Below, in pieces: positions 46,214 to 59,803 of a stretch of 64,000 nt of DNA. Position 1 is the first letter of the stretch; every line of letters begins with the position of its first letter. Under the pieces are notes generated by a model. That model made no database searches and was not told the origin of the DNA. It worked only from the letters and a program-made list of their open reading frames with translations. The translations under genes and the position numbers were made by a program. Source of the DNA: Eleusine coracana subsp. coracana (lineage: Eukaryota > Streptophyta > Magnoliopsida > Poales > Poaceae); NCBI GenBank assembly GCA_032690845.1, contig CM064427.1, forward strand, positions 10,861,501-10,925,500, written 5' to 3'.

Positions 46214-49200
46214 TTAATCATGCAGATATCTAATACTCATGGATCTCATATGTGCCTCATGTTTGGGCTGAGAGAGAGGTTTTGTCAATGGATCAGCGAT
46301 GTTTGAGTACGTGTGCACCTTGCATATCTTTACATCACCTCGAACGATGATATCCCGAATAAGGTGATAACGCCGTAGTACGTGTTTGTTCTTTTGATGC
46401 GCTCTAGGCTCCTTGGCTTGCGCAATGGCACCACTATTATCATAATAGAGGTCCATTGGACTGGATGCACTAGGAACCACACCCAACTCAGAAATAAATT
46501 TTTTGATCCAAACAGCTTCCTTTGCAGCTTCTGAAGTGGCAAGGTACTCAGCCTCCGTTGTTGAGTCAGCAACCGTATCTTGCTTGGAACTCTTCCAGCT
46601 CACCGCGCCTCCATTGAGGCAAAACACATATCCAGATTACGATCTCGAATCATCTTTATCGGTTTGGAAGCTAGCATCAGTGTAACTATTTACAACAAGC
46701 TCTTCCTCACCTCCATAGACTAGGAACATACCCATAGTCCTTCTCAAGTACTTTAGGATATTCTTATTAGCTCCCCAATGAGCTTCTCCTGGATTTGACT
46801 GGTATCTGCTCACAGCACTAAGAGTGTAGGCTACATCTGGGTGAGTACTTATCATGGCATACATGATGGACCCAACAGCCGAAGCATATGGAATCGCTCT
46901 CATTTTCTCTTGCTCATCTGGTGTCGAGGGAGACTGAGTCTTGCTAAGAGAAACCCCATGTGACATGGGCAAAAAACCCTTTTTGGAATCCTACATATTG
47001 AACCGTTTCAATACCTTGTCAATGTACGTGTCCTGGCTTAATCCAATTAGCCTCTTTGATCTATCTTTATAGATCTTAATGCTCAAAATGTAAGCTGCCT
47101 CTCCTAAGTCCTTCATTGAGAAACTCTTTCTCAAAGAAGTCTTAACAGCTTCAAGCATTGGAATATCATTACCGATCAGCAATATGTCATCCACATAAAG
47201 GACCAAAAAGACAAGCGCGCTCCCACTAGCCCTTTTGTAAACACAAGGCTCTTCTTCATTTTTAACGAATCCAAACCCTTTGACTACCTCATCAAAGCGA
47301 AGATTCCAACTCCGAGATGCTTGCTTTAGTCCATAAATGGACTTTTGAAGCTTGCATATCTTCCTAGCATTTTGTGGATCGACAAAACCTTCAGGCTGTG
47401 TCATATACACATCCTCACTTAGGTTTCCATTAAGGAAAGCCATTTTGACATCCATTTGCCATATCTCATAATCATAAAATGCGGCAATTGCTAGAAGGAT
47501 CCGTATAGACTTTAGCATAGCGACGGGCGAGAAGGTCTCATCATAATCAACGCCTTGAATTTGCTTAAAACCTTTCGCCACCAATCGTGCCTTATAGATG
47601 TGAACGTTTCCATCCATGTCTATCTTTTTCTTAAAAACCCATTTACACTCGATGGTTTTTAAACCATCAGGCGGATCTATCAAGTTCCAAACTTGATTTT
47701 CTCTCATGGATTCTAATTCGGATCTCATGGCTCCAAGCCATTTCTCAGAGTCCGGTCCCATCATTGATTCACTGTAAGTCTTAGGCTCATTATTGTCTAA
47801 CAATAATATGTCTCGCTGCCCCGTGGTTAGGAGCGTGAACTTTTCAGGAGCGCGACGTGCCCTTTCTGACCTACGCAGGGCTAGTGTTTCAACAATTGGT
47901 TCAACAACAATTTGTTCATCCAATTGTGGTATAGCGGAAGAAGAAACATTTTCTGGAGCTTCTTGAACTTCTTCAAGTTGCACCGTTCTCCCACTTACCC
48001 TTTTGGAGAGAAACTCTTTCTCTAGAAAAACACCATTACGAGCGACAAACACTTTGCCCTCTTTCCGGTTGTAGAAATAATAACCTTTGGTTTCCCTAGG
48101 GTATCCTACAAAGAAGCATTTATCAGACTTGGAAGAAAGCTTATCAGACGTTATACGTTTTACATAAGCCTCACATCCCCAAATCTTAAGAAAAGACAAC
48201 CCGGGACGCTCCCCAGTCCATATCTCATATGGTGTCCTTTCCACGGATTTAGATGGAACCCTGTTAAGTGTGAAAGCGACAATTTCTAGAGCGTATCCCC
48301 AGAAGAACAATGGAAGATCACTTTGGCTCATCATAGACCTAACCATGTCTAACAAGGTTCGGTTCCTCCGTTCGGATACTCCATTCCATTGGGGCGTTCC
48401 TGGCGGAGTCCATTGTGGAACAATTCCACATTGTTTTAGATGTTCACCAAATTCATGGCTCAAATATTCACCATCACGATCAGATCGTAGGAGTTTAATA
48501 GTCTTGCCCAATTGATTTTGTACTTCATTTTGAAATTCTTTGAACTTTTCAAAGGATTCAGACTTATGCCTCATTAAGTAGATGTAACCATATCTACTAA
48601 AATCGTCGGTAAAAGTTATGAAGTACTGAAGACCACCTCTGGCCATGCAACTCATTGGTCCACATACATCTGTATGTACAAGTCCTAATAGTTCACTCGC
48701 CCTCTCACTATTTCCTGTGAAAAGCGACTTAGTCATTTTGCCAAGTAAACAAGACTCACATGTATCAATTGATTCAAAATCAAAAGAACTTAGAAGACCA
48801 TCTGTATAGAGCTTCTTTATGCGCTTCTCATTTATATGACCTAAACGACAATGCCAAGTATACGTGGGATTCAAATCATTAGGCTTGAGCCTTTTCGCAT
48901 CAATGTTATAAATAGGCTTATTCTCAAGGTCTAAATAATATAATCCATTCACGAATGGGCAATTACCATAGAGAATATTATTCAAATAAATGGAACAACA
49001 CTTGTTCCTTATTATGACCTCATAACCATCATCTTCCTCCAAACACTTTGAAGAAATAATGTTTTTGCCTAAGGCGGGAATATAATAACAATTATTTAAC
49101 TCCAAAACTAATCCTGATGGTAATGAAAGTGGATAAGTTCCGACGGCCAACGCAGCAACCTTTGCACCATTGCCGACGCGAGCATCCACCTCGCCCTTTG

Positions 49201-50170
49201 CACATTTCCTTGCTTCTTTAAGCCCCTGCAACGATTTGCAAGTATGAATCATCGATCCGGTATCAAATACCCATGAATCATAAGGACATGTAGCAACATT
49301 ATTAATTTCAATAACATTGATACCTGAATTAGAAGTGTCTCCACCCTTCTTCTTCAGCTCTTCCAGATAAAGCTTGCAATTCCTCTTCCAATGACCGGAT
49401 TTCTTGCAGTGAAAACAAGGATCACCAGCCGCTGGTTTAGGCTTAGGAGCTGCTGCAGGCTTAGGCTTAGTGCTAGAGATCTTATCTGTAGCCTTAGCCT
49501 TAGCCTTGCGCTTTCTTTTCTTGCTATCCTTTTGAACCAAGTTAACTTGACTTGGACCAGATTTTTTGATGCTTACCTCAACTGTCTTAAGCATCCCATG
49601 CAACTCAGCCAATGTCTTCTCTAAGCTATTCATTTGAAAGTTCAAAATGAAAGGCTCATAGCTCGCAGGAAGCGACTGGAGAATCACATCTGTGGCCAAA
49701 TCAGGGTGTAGAGCAGCACCAAGTTTCTCCAGATTCTCAATGTAACCAATCATCTTGATCACATGAGGACTGACAGAACTGTTTTAAGCTAGTCTGCACG
49801 CAAACAAGGACTTTGAGATGTTGTACCTCTCAGACCTTGCTTGGTTCTCAAACATGCCACGGAGTCCCTCAATCATATTGTGGGCATCCGCGTTCTCATA
49901 TTGCTTCTGAAGCTCAGAGGACATAGTGGCAAGCATGAGACAGCTAACATCAACTGCATCATTAGTATGCTTCTCATACTCCCTTTTCTGAGTGGCAGTA
50001 GCATTTTCTGGCAGATCATCAGGATAGGGAAGCTCTAGAACATATTCCTTTTTCTCTTGCTTGAGAACAATTCTCAAGTTGCGATACCAATCAATAAAAT
50101 TTGTTCCACTAAGCTTTTCTTTTTCAAGAATTGAGCGCAAATTGAAAGTGTTACTAGCGGTTGGTGCCAT
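46214..50170 (-). pseudogene. gag-pol: Copia gag-pol polyprotein with three in-frame stops
   Basis: One uninterrupted frame apart from a TAA after FACRLA (about 49785), a TAG after RFNM (about 46988) and a TAA after DDSRS (about 46637). Gag starts at 50170 (MAPTASNTFNLRS, FIDWYRNLRIVL). The zinc knuckle is CFHCKKSGHWKRNC (about 49420-49379). The protease site is FDTGS (about 49265). Pre-integrase is WHCRLGHINEKRI. Integrase acidic residues are in HTDVCGPM and RSDRDGEYLSHEF. Reverse transcriptase motifs are AFLNGNLSEDVYM and LYVDDILLIGND (about 47190). RNase H is DSTTEAEYLATSEAAKEA (about 46555). No frameshift. The stops leave it unable to make a full polyprotein unless they are bypassed. Confidence 0.93.
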
Positions 50171-51540
50171 GATCTACAACAGAAAATATGCAAATATAAG
50201 CACTATGTAAATATAAAACTCTTATAAACATTTTAACAAAAGTTCATTATTCCACTATATGCTTGGAACCGTTTTCCCTCAAAACGACATATAGTGGTTC
50301 AAGATCCATATTCAACTTAGATCCTAGTGAACTTTGGCATCACCGCTAGAAATCTAGTGACATAGGTAAGCAACACTTTGCTAATCACATCCCTATGTGA
50401 CTCTTGTTTGTTAGGTGGCATCACATGCCCCGGCGCCAACACCATGCCCTAAAGCCCAAAACCGTTTTGATAGCTTTGTTAATTAAACCAATACTATGCA
50501 TGTAAATGTCCGCATTTATCCTAATAATTAAGATAGTTGAGGTACTCTACGTTGGCAGATCTACCATACAATGATCATAATTTTAATAGGTGCAGCTATT
50601 GGAAGGGCATATAATTTAATTTTTCTTGAGGGAACCTATTCTAGCATGTTAGTCATATCCAATATAAATAACACATGAAAGAATAGGATGATAGGAACAT
50701 CATCACAGGCAATCATATTAACTGTGAAATAGTATGGCCCCTTTCAATTGGTGATCTCCATCTCCATTGTCATCGCCATGTCTTCCGTCCCTTCAACCAT
50801 CATGCTTGAGGCCTCCATGAACTAACACTTAGCTACTACAACTAATAGCTAGTAATAAATTACATGAGAATATCAAGAATCACAGGTCGACACGCAGGCC
50901 ATTATACAATAATATAACAGCCTCAACCCAGCTGTAATTAATCATGACACGCAGGCCATGCAAATCACATATATACATCACATGCATCTTTTGGGCCATA
51001 CCATTCACAACATTCTCTGCAAAAACAAGTTAGGCGAGAAGCGAATGCTAACATATGGTCAAAAAGGGTTGTAACAATCTAGGCGTGTCCGTACGGCAGT
51101 CCCGGTGTCAGGGCAGCGCCTTGAAACCTCACAGGATTTCACAGATCGTATCTATGAAATCGCAATGGAAATCCTATCGGGAAAATCATATTTGTCCGAT
51201 TATGAGTCATTCACAATGACTTAGTTTTTCATTAGATTTTCATGAGTAGAGTGCAATACATGATTATGATACTATTGGCTTCTCTACTGGCGCACGCAGT
51301 TAGTCCCGATGGTGATTCCAGCCGGTAGGGATAAGTCGCGCGCGCACGGAGAAGGAACACAAATAAATCAATGATGCATGTATCGCTATCCGCCCATTAC
51401 CTTGTGAACCTCCCTATCATCATTGATCTAATCAATCCGAACACAAAAAACATATAATAGATCTCATCTAGTACATCAACATATCAACTATATGCATAAG
51501 ATCTAGATCACAAACTACACAAGGTCGGCTCTGATGCCAC

Positions 51541-52049
51541 TGTTAAGGAACAGGTACGCTATGATAGCATATAATAATTTCTACCGTTCAACCAGGAAAC
51601 CTTGCAAGAGAGGATCATGGATCGTTACCACTAGACGCGCAGGCGGAGCGGAAGCGAATGTTGGAGCAGCTCGATCTAATGTAGTCGCGCGTCGGTGTAG
51701 AGGAAGTAGTCGATCACGTCAATCGTCTCCTTCTAGTCCAGCCGTCGGCACCGTAGCAACAGCAGCGCCTCCTCGCGGTATCCACACGTACGGGGTTGGA
51801 GCACCGTGCACGACGTGCTATCACCGGCAACACGGTTAGGGTTTTGTGGGCGAGAAAGAGGAGCGCGGCGGCTAGGGTTAAGGACTGGTGGAATCACCTG
51901 CGCCTTAAGTCCTTCCTCCACTTAAATAGACCCTTCTAATGGGTCTCGACTAGTTGATCCATTAGTGGACTAATTCCTCACGGATCAATATCCGTATGAC
52001 CCTCACATACGGATCAAATCCGTATTGTCTTTTGGGCATATCTCCAACA
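51541..52049 (-). repeat. 5' LTR of the gene-splitting Copia element (509 bp)
   Basis: Full-length LTR next to the primer site. Its outer bases supply the last 29 codons and stop (51962) of the truncated host reading frame. Confidence 0.93.
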
Positions 52050-54526
52050 GCAAGCCCCCCATTTGCACAGGTGTAAATAAAACCATCAACAAATACAGAT
52101 CTCCCACTTAGAATTCCCCCTTCTGACCAGCTGCCTGGCAAATGACTCCATCTCTTACGTCGCATGTCAAGCAAATACCAATAGCTTGTCTCGGCATCAG
52201 AAACGATGATGACATTGTCACTCAGGACCACATATCCAGAAAAGTGAACCTTACTTTTCATTTCGAAGGACTGATCTGTGTCGATACGCTTCCATCCAGA
52301 TCTACGCATCAGGCAATATATACATCGGAAAGTACCAGTTATCCCAATAGTCAGCTCGCCAACTTGAATAACAAGAGCTATTGAATCTTCAACAGGCCTT
52401 TGCACGTAATCATAAGCAAGAGTCTCTGAATCCAAGTTATACTGATAGACTTTATTTTCTATGCATGGTACAGCATATATGTCAGTACCGCTACAAACGA
52501 AATGCCATGGAAGAGGCCGTTCCATCATACTATAGTTGTCACCACTTACAATTGTGTCTATAATGCAGAGCGGTGTGAGAGTCTTGCTAATGCACATCAG
52601 CCTTCCATCAATGATATTAACTTTATACACAGTAGAACGGGAAGCAGTTTGGCAGATGATATATAGAGCTTTGTTGTTGACCTCGACGGCAGAACCCTCA
52701 AGCATAAGAGGAGATGGTAACGGTTTTTCATTCAGAAATTTCCTATCAAAATGTATAACAAACATGTATTGAGAATGACAACAAACATTCAAATAAATTG
52801 ATATTAAAGGTACAGCTTAAATAAAATTACTATAGTGAGAACAGCTTAAAACCTGCAACAAGGAAGCATCTTGGACGCTTCTAGCATATAAGAGTTTGTT
52901 GCAATTTCTGTCCCCTTGAGTGCCATCGATTTTCCAGGACCGATCTCCGCGTAATCCCTGGGAAAAGAACACATTTTTTTCAGAATAATTACATACATAC
53001 TGACTTTTGATGCAATAGAAGTCCGTATATAGCACATTAAATCGCCTTCAGTTACAGAAGTTTCCAACACCAAATTATGATAGATTTTTTTAGAGATACC
53101 TTACGTGATACAAGGATTAGTAAAAAAAGGATTAGTTTTTTTTTCGGTTACATAAGTCTTGATATTTCCAGGAGATAGAAACTGGTAATTAGTGAAAAAA
53201 AGAAATTCAGACACGACGAGCAAAAGAAATCACTTACTGTAGATAGAAGAACTCGCCGTGCGAGTCACTAGGCTTGTGTGGCGAGATGTCTAAACGGCGG
53301 CATGTGGAATGTATGATCTTGACACCTTTGGGGACAAAGTGGCCATGACTAGTGCCCTTATTATTGTTATTACCCTCAACGCGAAATGTGGTGATGAGCA
53401 CGTGCTTTGCATCGCAGCTGCAGCGGAGCGACACACCGATCCACACGGAGCACATGATCCGGTTGCCAAGATGCGTGACAAACCCATAGCAGCCTGCTTC
53501 GTCAAGAGGGTAGAGACAATCAACCTCCATAGGCGGCGCCATCCGGTAGAGTCCATCCTGATCTTGGCACAGTTTGTAGGCGTAGAGAACAGTGTGAGAG
53601 AGGAAGTAAATGGTGTCATCTTCTTCCACGTAAACGCCGCGCTCGTGGATAGGGAGGTAACGGTTGTTGTCCCAATCCATGGCGTCCTCCGTAGTGAGGA
53701 CTTGAGTCCAGGAGCCGGTGGAGCAATCGAAGGCAACGAAGAGTCCTAATTGCTGCAACGACAACAGGATGGTTCTCTCCTTAACCACCGCGTATCCGTG
53801 GAGGAAACGGCCAGCCCAATATTGCTCTTCTGCCGTGATCTCCAGGTCCATGCTGCCGGCGACATCCTCCCACTTGCCCGCATCCTTGTCAAGGCGTTTC
53901 ATCAAAAAGTGGCCGAGATAAGGCGGGTCGGGATCCTCGAAAAAGCACGGTGCCCAGAGATGACCAGCGGCCGAGATAGGGCGAGTACGCATTATTTCTG
54001 GACCGAGTGGTACGTCAGGGAAGGTGGTGGATATGGTGATGGAGGCCCTCCTCTCTGCAGCGTCGTTGGCATTCAGATGCAGCTCTAGGGGACGGATGAT
54101 GTGATCATGGTCATCATCATCGGCGATCGGCATCGGTTCAGTGAACAGACAGAGCGAGCGGCCGTCGGAGCCTGGCATGGCGGTGGCACAGACAATTGTG
54201 GTACTAGTCGTTGTGTCCTCGTGGGTTTTGTAGTCCACATCGTCTACAACTTCGAGGGTGTCATCGCTTTGGCCAAGGATGCGGCCGGACTGCGTGACGC
54301 CGAATCGGTGCATCCTCAGGACATCGTCGGTGCCCGAGGACGACGATGAGATGAAGCCGACAAGCAGCTGGGAGCACGCGGCGGCGGCGCTGCTGTCCGT
54401 GGCGGCTGGCAAGCACGCGTAGTCCGTGCCGGGGGCGACACTTGGGATCCGTGGTGAGCAGTGCCTACGCCAGCTGCAGAGGCATTGCTGATTGAATGGG
54501 CAGATCCGACCGCTCGGTGGCGCCAT

Positions 54527-54888
54527 CGTCGTCGATGGTTGAATCAGCAGACAACTTAATTTTGTAGGGCTTTTATTTTATCTAATCGTCGATAGGAGGG
54601 TTTTGCTCTCTTCTCTTCTCTTTTTCAGCCTCTTCGATCGATGTGTAGGGACAACTTTTATTTTGTAGCAATATTTAGAGAAAAGGAAACGGGGACGGGG
54701 AAAGACAAAGCACGGAAATATATTTGTGTATATATACAAATAAATCTCCGGAAGATTCAGAATCGTAACTGGTTTGGGCATGTTTCTTTGGTTGGTAAGA
54801 ACACAAGGCCCGCCCGCGGCCACGAACGCTATACGTTTCAACGGAAAAAAAAAACTCTATGGAGATGGACTGTAAATGCGCTCATGTG
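54527..54888 (-). promoter_or_regulatory. Upstream region of the split host gene
   Basis: 362 bp separate the ATG from a second Copia element. A TATA-like GTATATATACAC on the minus strand lies at 54725-54736, about 200 bp before the ATG, a plausible core promoter. Anything farther upstream was displaced by the 5.2-kb insertion. Confidence 0.45.
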
Positions 54889-55129
54889 TGTTGAGTTATC
54901 GACGATCGTAGGCACGTAGATCGAAGTAGAGAACGAAAACTAAAAGTAACAAGAATAGAAGAGACGAAATTCTTTATTGAATAATTCTGGCAAAATTATA
55001 AAGGGGTGTCTCCTCAACTATTTATAAGAGAAAAACTCTACTTCGTGTCAGGCTAGGATTAGATAAGAAGCTCACATGGGCCAGGAGTCCTTTTAGAAGG
55101 TGGGGCTGGTCCATAAGCGTTTTATAACA
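54889..55129 (-). repeat. 3' LTR of the upstream Copia element
   Basis: Direct repeat of 59804-60048; both contain CGACGATCG and CACGTAGATCGAAGTAGAGA. The two copies differ at many sites, so this element is older than the one in the gene. Confidence 0.9.
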
Positions 55130-55397
55130 CTCCCCCTTGGGCTCTTTATCACAATAAACATGCATCATAAAAATTTCTTAAAAACCTAGTGGGAAAAATG
55201 GAGAAAAGAGCATATATTACCGTCACTTGTATTGTACGCATTGCCTCATCAAAAATCTTAACGAGAAAACTTCATATAAAAAACTCAAAAGAAAAAAAGA
55301 GTATAATGATTTAATCTTCATAATTAATGCTTATCAATCTTTATGAACGACATGAATTATCTTTGAGATGATTCTTTAATTCGGAAACGTGATATAC

Positions 55398-58300
55398 TTA
55401 GTAAAGTTCTTCCCCTGTTTCAAACACTTCTCTAAGTCTTCTCATGCCAATACCATGCCGACACTTTTCAAGAGTGCAAGCTGGTAGCGACTTTATGAAC
55501 ATATCTACAATATTATCATAAGATCGGACATGAGTTATCAAAATTTCTCCCTTCTCTTGCAATTCATGTGTATGGAAGAATTTAGTTAACATATGTTTTG
55601 TCCTGTTCGACTTTATATATCCCGATTGTATTTATGCAATACAAGCGTTATTATCTTCATAGATAACTGTAGAGGATGGAGTATACGATACTCCACAACT
55701 ATTTATTATATGTCTCGACATCCTTCTAAGCCAAGTGCATTCCTTGACGGCTTCAAATAATGCGATGATCTCTGAGTAATTTGTTAATATAGCAACAATC
55801 GTCTGCTTCGTTGACTTCCATAAAATTGTCGTTCCACCAAATAAGAAAATATATCCAGTCTACGAGATTGACTTGTGTGGATCGGATAAGTAGCCAGCAT
55901 CAGTATACCCAACCAAGGTTACTTCTGCATTTTTCTTGAAAAATAATCCAAAATCTTCAGTTCCTCTCAGATATCTTAGTACTTGTTTAATGTCTTTCTA
56001 ATGTCGCATAGTTGGTGCCAAGCTGTATCTAGCAAGTAGATTAACAGCAAAAGCTATATTGCGTCTCGTACCATTTGCAAGGTACATCAATGCTCCAATA
56101 GCACTGACATAAGGATATTAAGATCCTAATAATTCCTCATCTTTCTCCTTTGGTCTAAATGGATCTTCCTCTGCATTGAGTGATCTTACAACCATAGGGA
56201 ATCTGAGTGGGTATGCATCTTTCATATTAAATATCTTTAATACCTTCTTGGTATAGTTTGATTGATGCAATAATATCCCTTCTTGGGTATGCTCAAACTA
56301 TAAGCCTAAACAATATGCAGTCTTACCTAAATCTTTCATTTTAAATTCAGATTTTAAGTAAGAACATGCATATTCGACGTTCTGTGAAGTGCCAATGATA
56401 TTCAAATCATCAACATAAATAGAGATTATGCAATAATCTTTCTTTGATTTCTTAATAAATACACAATGACAATCATCATTCTTCAAGAATCCTTTCTCCA
56501 GTAAAAAATTACTGAGTTTGTTATACCATATTCTTCCAGATTGCTTTAAACCATATAGTAACTTCTGAAGTTTGACACTATACAATTTGCTTTCTTCATC
56601 ATTCGAGACTTTGATTCCTTATGTAACTTTCATATAGATTTCTGTATCTAATGTTCCATATAAATATGCAGTGATGACATCCATAAGTCGCATCTGCAAA
56701 TTCATATTCACTGTTAATGATATTAAATACCAGAAAGTAATTCCATCCATTACGAGAGAGTAGGTTTCTTCGTAGTCAATTCCTGGTCTCTGTGTGAAAC
56801 CTTGAGCTACGAGTCTCACCTTGTATCTAGTGACTTTATTTTGAATATTTCTCTTCCTGACAAACACCCATTTGTGACCCACTGGGAAGATACCTTTTGG
56901 TATAAGGCTTACATTGTCGAACACTTCTCTTTTCTTTAGCGATTTCAACTCTGCACAAATTGCTTCTTTCCACTTTGGCCAGTCAGGATGCTTCTTGCAT
57001 TCCTTCATTAACTTTGGTTCAGATTCCAAGTCAATCTGTGTTACAATTGTGTCAGCAAAATATGAGCCAACTTTCATTATCTTTCTATTGTATACTGCTC
57101 CCGTCTCAACATAATTTGTTGATACTTCTTCTATTATTTCATTTTCTTGATCCACATCACTCAGAGGTGTGTTTAGATCAGGAATTTCCGATAACCCGTC
57201 GTGAATTTGAAGTGTGTGCACATTCTCACTTGGGATTTCTTCTTCAAGGCTCACCACTTCGTGTGGTTTGCTTTCACCTTCTATATTCTTATTTTGAGTA
57301 GTTTGCTTAGGCTTCTTCTCCGCAGGACGTCTCCTAGGAGTTTTAACTTGAGCTTGTACTCTAGGCTTAGCTTGTACTCTAGGTTTCTTTGATACCCGTG
57401 TAACCGAATCACTCCCCCTCTTTCTAGAATTCGTTGCTTTTGAGGAAGGAGGCTGGAATTCAATATAGTCATCTTCTTCAAATGGGATGTCTATTCTTTT
57501 AGGTGCATTTGCAGCCGGTATATGAGACTTCACAATGTCTCTTATATTGGTGAAAGCTTCTGGCAGTTCATTAGCAACCCTCTGTAGATAGAGGATATTC
57601 TGAACTTCAAGCTCAATTTCTGTAGTGCGAGGATCCATTCCTTGAATTCCTTTAGTTTCCCATTCTATTTCACGGTATTCGTCCCTAATGCCGGGAAATG
57701 ATCTTCATTAAAGATACAATCAGCGAAGCGAGCCGTGTGTAGATCTCCAGTGAGTGGCTCTAAATACTTGATTATGGATGCACTTTCATAGCCAACGTAA
57801 GCTCTGAGTCTCTGTTGTGCACCCATTACAGTTCGCTGAGGCAGAGGGATAGGGACATACACAGCACATCCAAATCACTGCAAGTGAGAAACATTTGGTA
57901 TTGTACCACGCACCATTGCTAATGGTGATTCTTCATGTGTAGTAGATGGCCTCAATTGAATTAATGCTGTTGCGTGCAACACTGCATGCCCCCAACAAGA
58001 GGTAGGCAATAAGTAATTCTGCAATAATAGCCGTGCTATTAACTTGATCCTCTTAATTAATGATTCTGTAAGGCCATTTTGTGTATCCACGTGTGGTACA
58101 GAGTGTTCTACTTTGATACCCAGACTCATACAATAGTCATTAAACACCTTCGAGGTAAATTCTTCAGCATTATCCATCCTGATAAATTAAATTATGTGAT
58201 CCAGAAAATTAGTTTTAAATTATATGATTTGAGTTGCCAATCGTGCAAACGCATGGTTTCTAGTATACAATAAACATACATGACTTCACTTCAAGGAAGC

Positions 58301-59652
58301 ATTAATCAACACCATGATGTACCGAAAACGTCCTGACATGGGGTTAATTGGTCCACATATGTCTCCTTGAATTCGTTCAAGGAATGCCATCGATTCTGCT
58401 TGAATCTTAAGCTTTGAGGATCGAGTGATGAGCTTCCCTTTTACACATGCAACGTACAAAAAATCTTCGTGATTTAGGAAATCTTTTGCCTTCAAGTTGT
58501 GATCATTTGAATTCTTCGTGATTCTTTGTATCATGTTGAGGCCTGGATGACCAAGTCTATCGTGCCATGTTCGATAGGCTTCTTGATTGCTAAATACATT
58601 AATGACAAAATGTCTTCTCTTAATAAGATTACATAAATAAACCATTACTAAAAACTTACTGTTCTCCTATTATAAAGCTTAATTCTAATGGAGAACTCTT
58701 GATTCTAAGTAGTCTACAAGACTAGTGGGAGTCTCCATGCAGATCCTCCTCATCCTCTGCCATGAGGTCGTCATCAAATTCAATATCAGAGGCCTTGCTT
58801 GGTTCTTCATGACCTTGAGCTTTGTCTAATGTACCAGAATCTATCTTCGTGATGTCTTCTTTGGCTTGTGGAGCTTCAACATAGTTGACTTCATGCTCTG
58901 TAAGCTTCTTCCTAAGTTCTTGGTACATGTCGACAACGTGTTTAGGCGTGCGACAAATTTTGGACCAATGTCCGTTCATGCCACATTTGTAATATTTTCT
59001 GGTCCTGTTTCCCATATTCTCCTCCTGAAAGCGCCTTCTTTGACTTTCCTTTATAGTTCTTCTTGAACTTGTTAGGGTTGTTTTGCGCCTTCGGTGGTGT
59101 CTTCGGAGCTCCTTTACCCTTGTTGTTATTCTTCTTGAATGATGTGGCATTTGCTTCTTGCGGTGCCATGGAGCCAGTAGGACGAGGCAAATGATTCTGC
59201 TTGATCAATTCATCCTCCCCCTGATCTTGCTGCAATGCATTGATCAGGATGACATAAGAGTCATATTTGTCCTTCTTGTACTGACGGCTCATATGGGTGA
59301 GCTTAGGGTGAAAGGTAGATAAGATCTTGTGAATGAGGTTCTTATCTTCAAAATTTTTACCACATAGCTTCATGTGTGATACAATATCATAAAGTTTGGT
59401 ATTATATTCTTTCATAATCTTGTAGTCTTCGAAGCGTAGATATTGCCATTCACGCTCCACTTTAGGAAGTAAGACTGTTTCAATTTTCTCAAAGCAATTA
59501 CGCAGTGAGTCCTGCAAGACCTTTGGATTCCTTTCGGTTATGTACTCATTTTTCAATATAGTACATAAATGATGCCTCAGGAAATGCAGGGACTGAGCTT
59601 GCTCTACTGCTGTTGCAGCAGGTTCTCTATTTTTGGGCATAATTGTGTTCAA
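55398..59652 (-). pseudogene. gag-pol: Copia gag-pol remains, many stops and shifts
   Basis: Gag spans 59652-58942 (LHFLRHHLCTILKNEY, then Lys-rich). After a frameshift the zinc knuckle reads YYKCGMNGHWSKIC with its first Cys changed to Tyr (about 58990-58950). Pre-integrase is at 58645-58290 (TWHDRLGHPGLNMI). The integrase core is at 58177-57875 (DNAEEFTSKVFNDYC), followed by its C-terminal part (57862-57665). Reverse transcriptase is at 57000-56298 (VGHKWVFVRKRN; SIYVDDLNIIGTS with intact YVDD). The RNase H tail is near 55592-55398. Protein-coding capacity is lost. Confidence 0.88.
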
Positions 59653-59803
59653 GAGATTTTTGTCACTAAAGAGAATTTCAGCATCAAGGATCCAAGACTA
59701 GTTACTTCCATGGGGATAAGCACATCGAATTCTCTCTTCACAAGATCAGATATCTTAAATCGCCGATTAGATGCGCTGGCTCGATTAGAGCGTGTTGATA
59801 GCG

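Larger units (their letters stand above)
44821..52049 (-). mobile_element. Near-complete Ty1/Copia element inside the host gene
   Basis: LTRs at 44821-45279 (3' LTR on the minus strand) and 51541-52049 (5' LTR) begin TGTT and end CAACA. Target duplication GCAAG is perfect (44816-44820, 52050-52054). The primer site TGGCATCAGAGCC is at 51528-51540 on the minus strand. The purine tract AAGTGGGATAT lies next to the 3' LTR. It has one gag-pol frame (50170-46214) with three stops. Untranslated interiors are 50171-51527 (with a run of short A/T-rich blocks) and 45280-46213. It lies in the same orientation as the host gene. Confidence 0.93.
44449..54526 (-). pseudogene. Host gene of unknown function, split by a Copia element
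   Basis: Uncharacterised grass protein, possibly kelch/F-box-associated or DUF1618-like; function unknown. Start ATG at 54526 (MAPPSGRICPFNQQ). Exons: 54526-53238 (donor GTAAGT), 52957-52853 (acceptor CCCAG), 52742-52050, then the 44821-52049 insert, continuing 44815-44658 (donor GTAAGT) and 44501-44449 (TAA). The target repeat GCAAG (52050-52054 and 44816-44820) is counted once. Coding bases total 2298, exactly 766 codons, with phases matching at each intron. Short beta-strand-like repeats such as WYLLDMRRKRWSHLPG suggest a propeller fold. No stop occurs outside the insert. As it stands, translation runs 29 codons into the LTR and stops at 51962. The last small exon is the least certain. Confidence 0.78.

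Noticed and set aside
53290..54349. Plus-strand and alternative minus-strand frames over the host gene's first exon
   Set aside because: Shadows of the 430-codon exon frame, which alone has matching splice phases.
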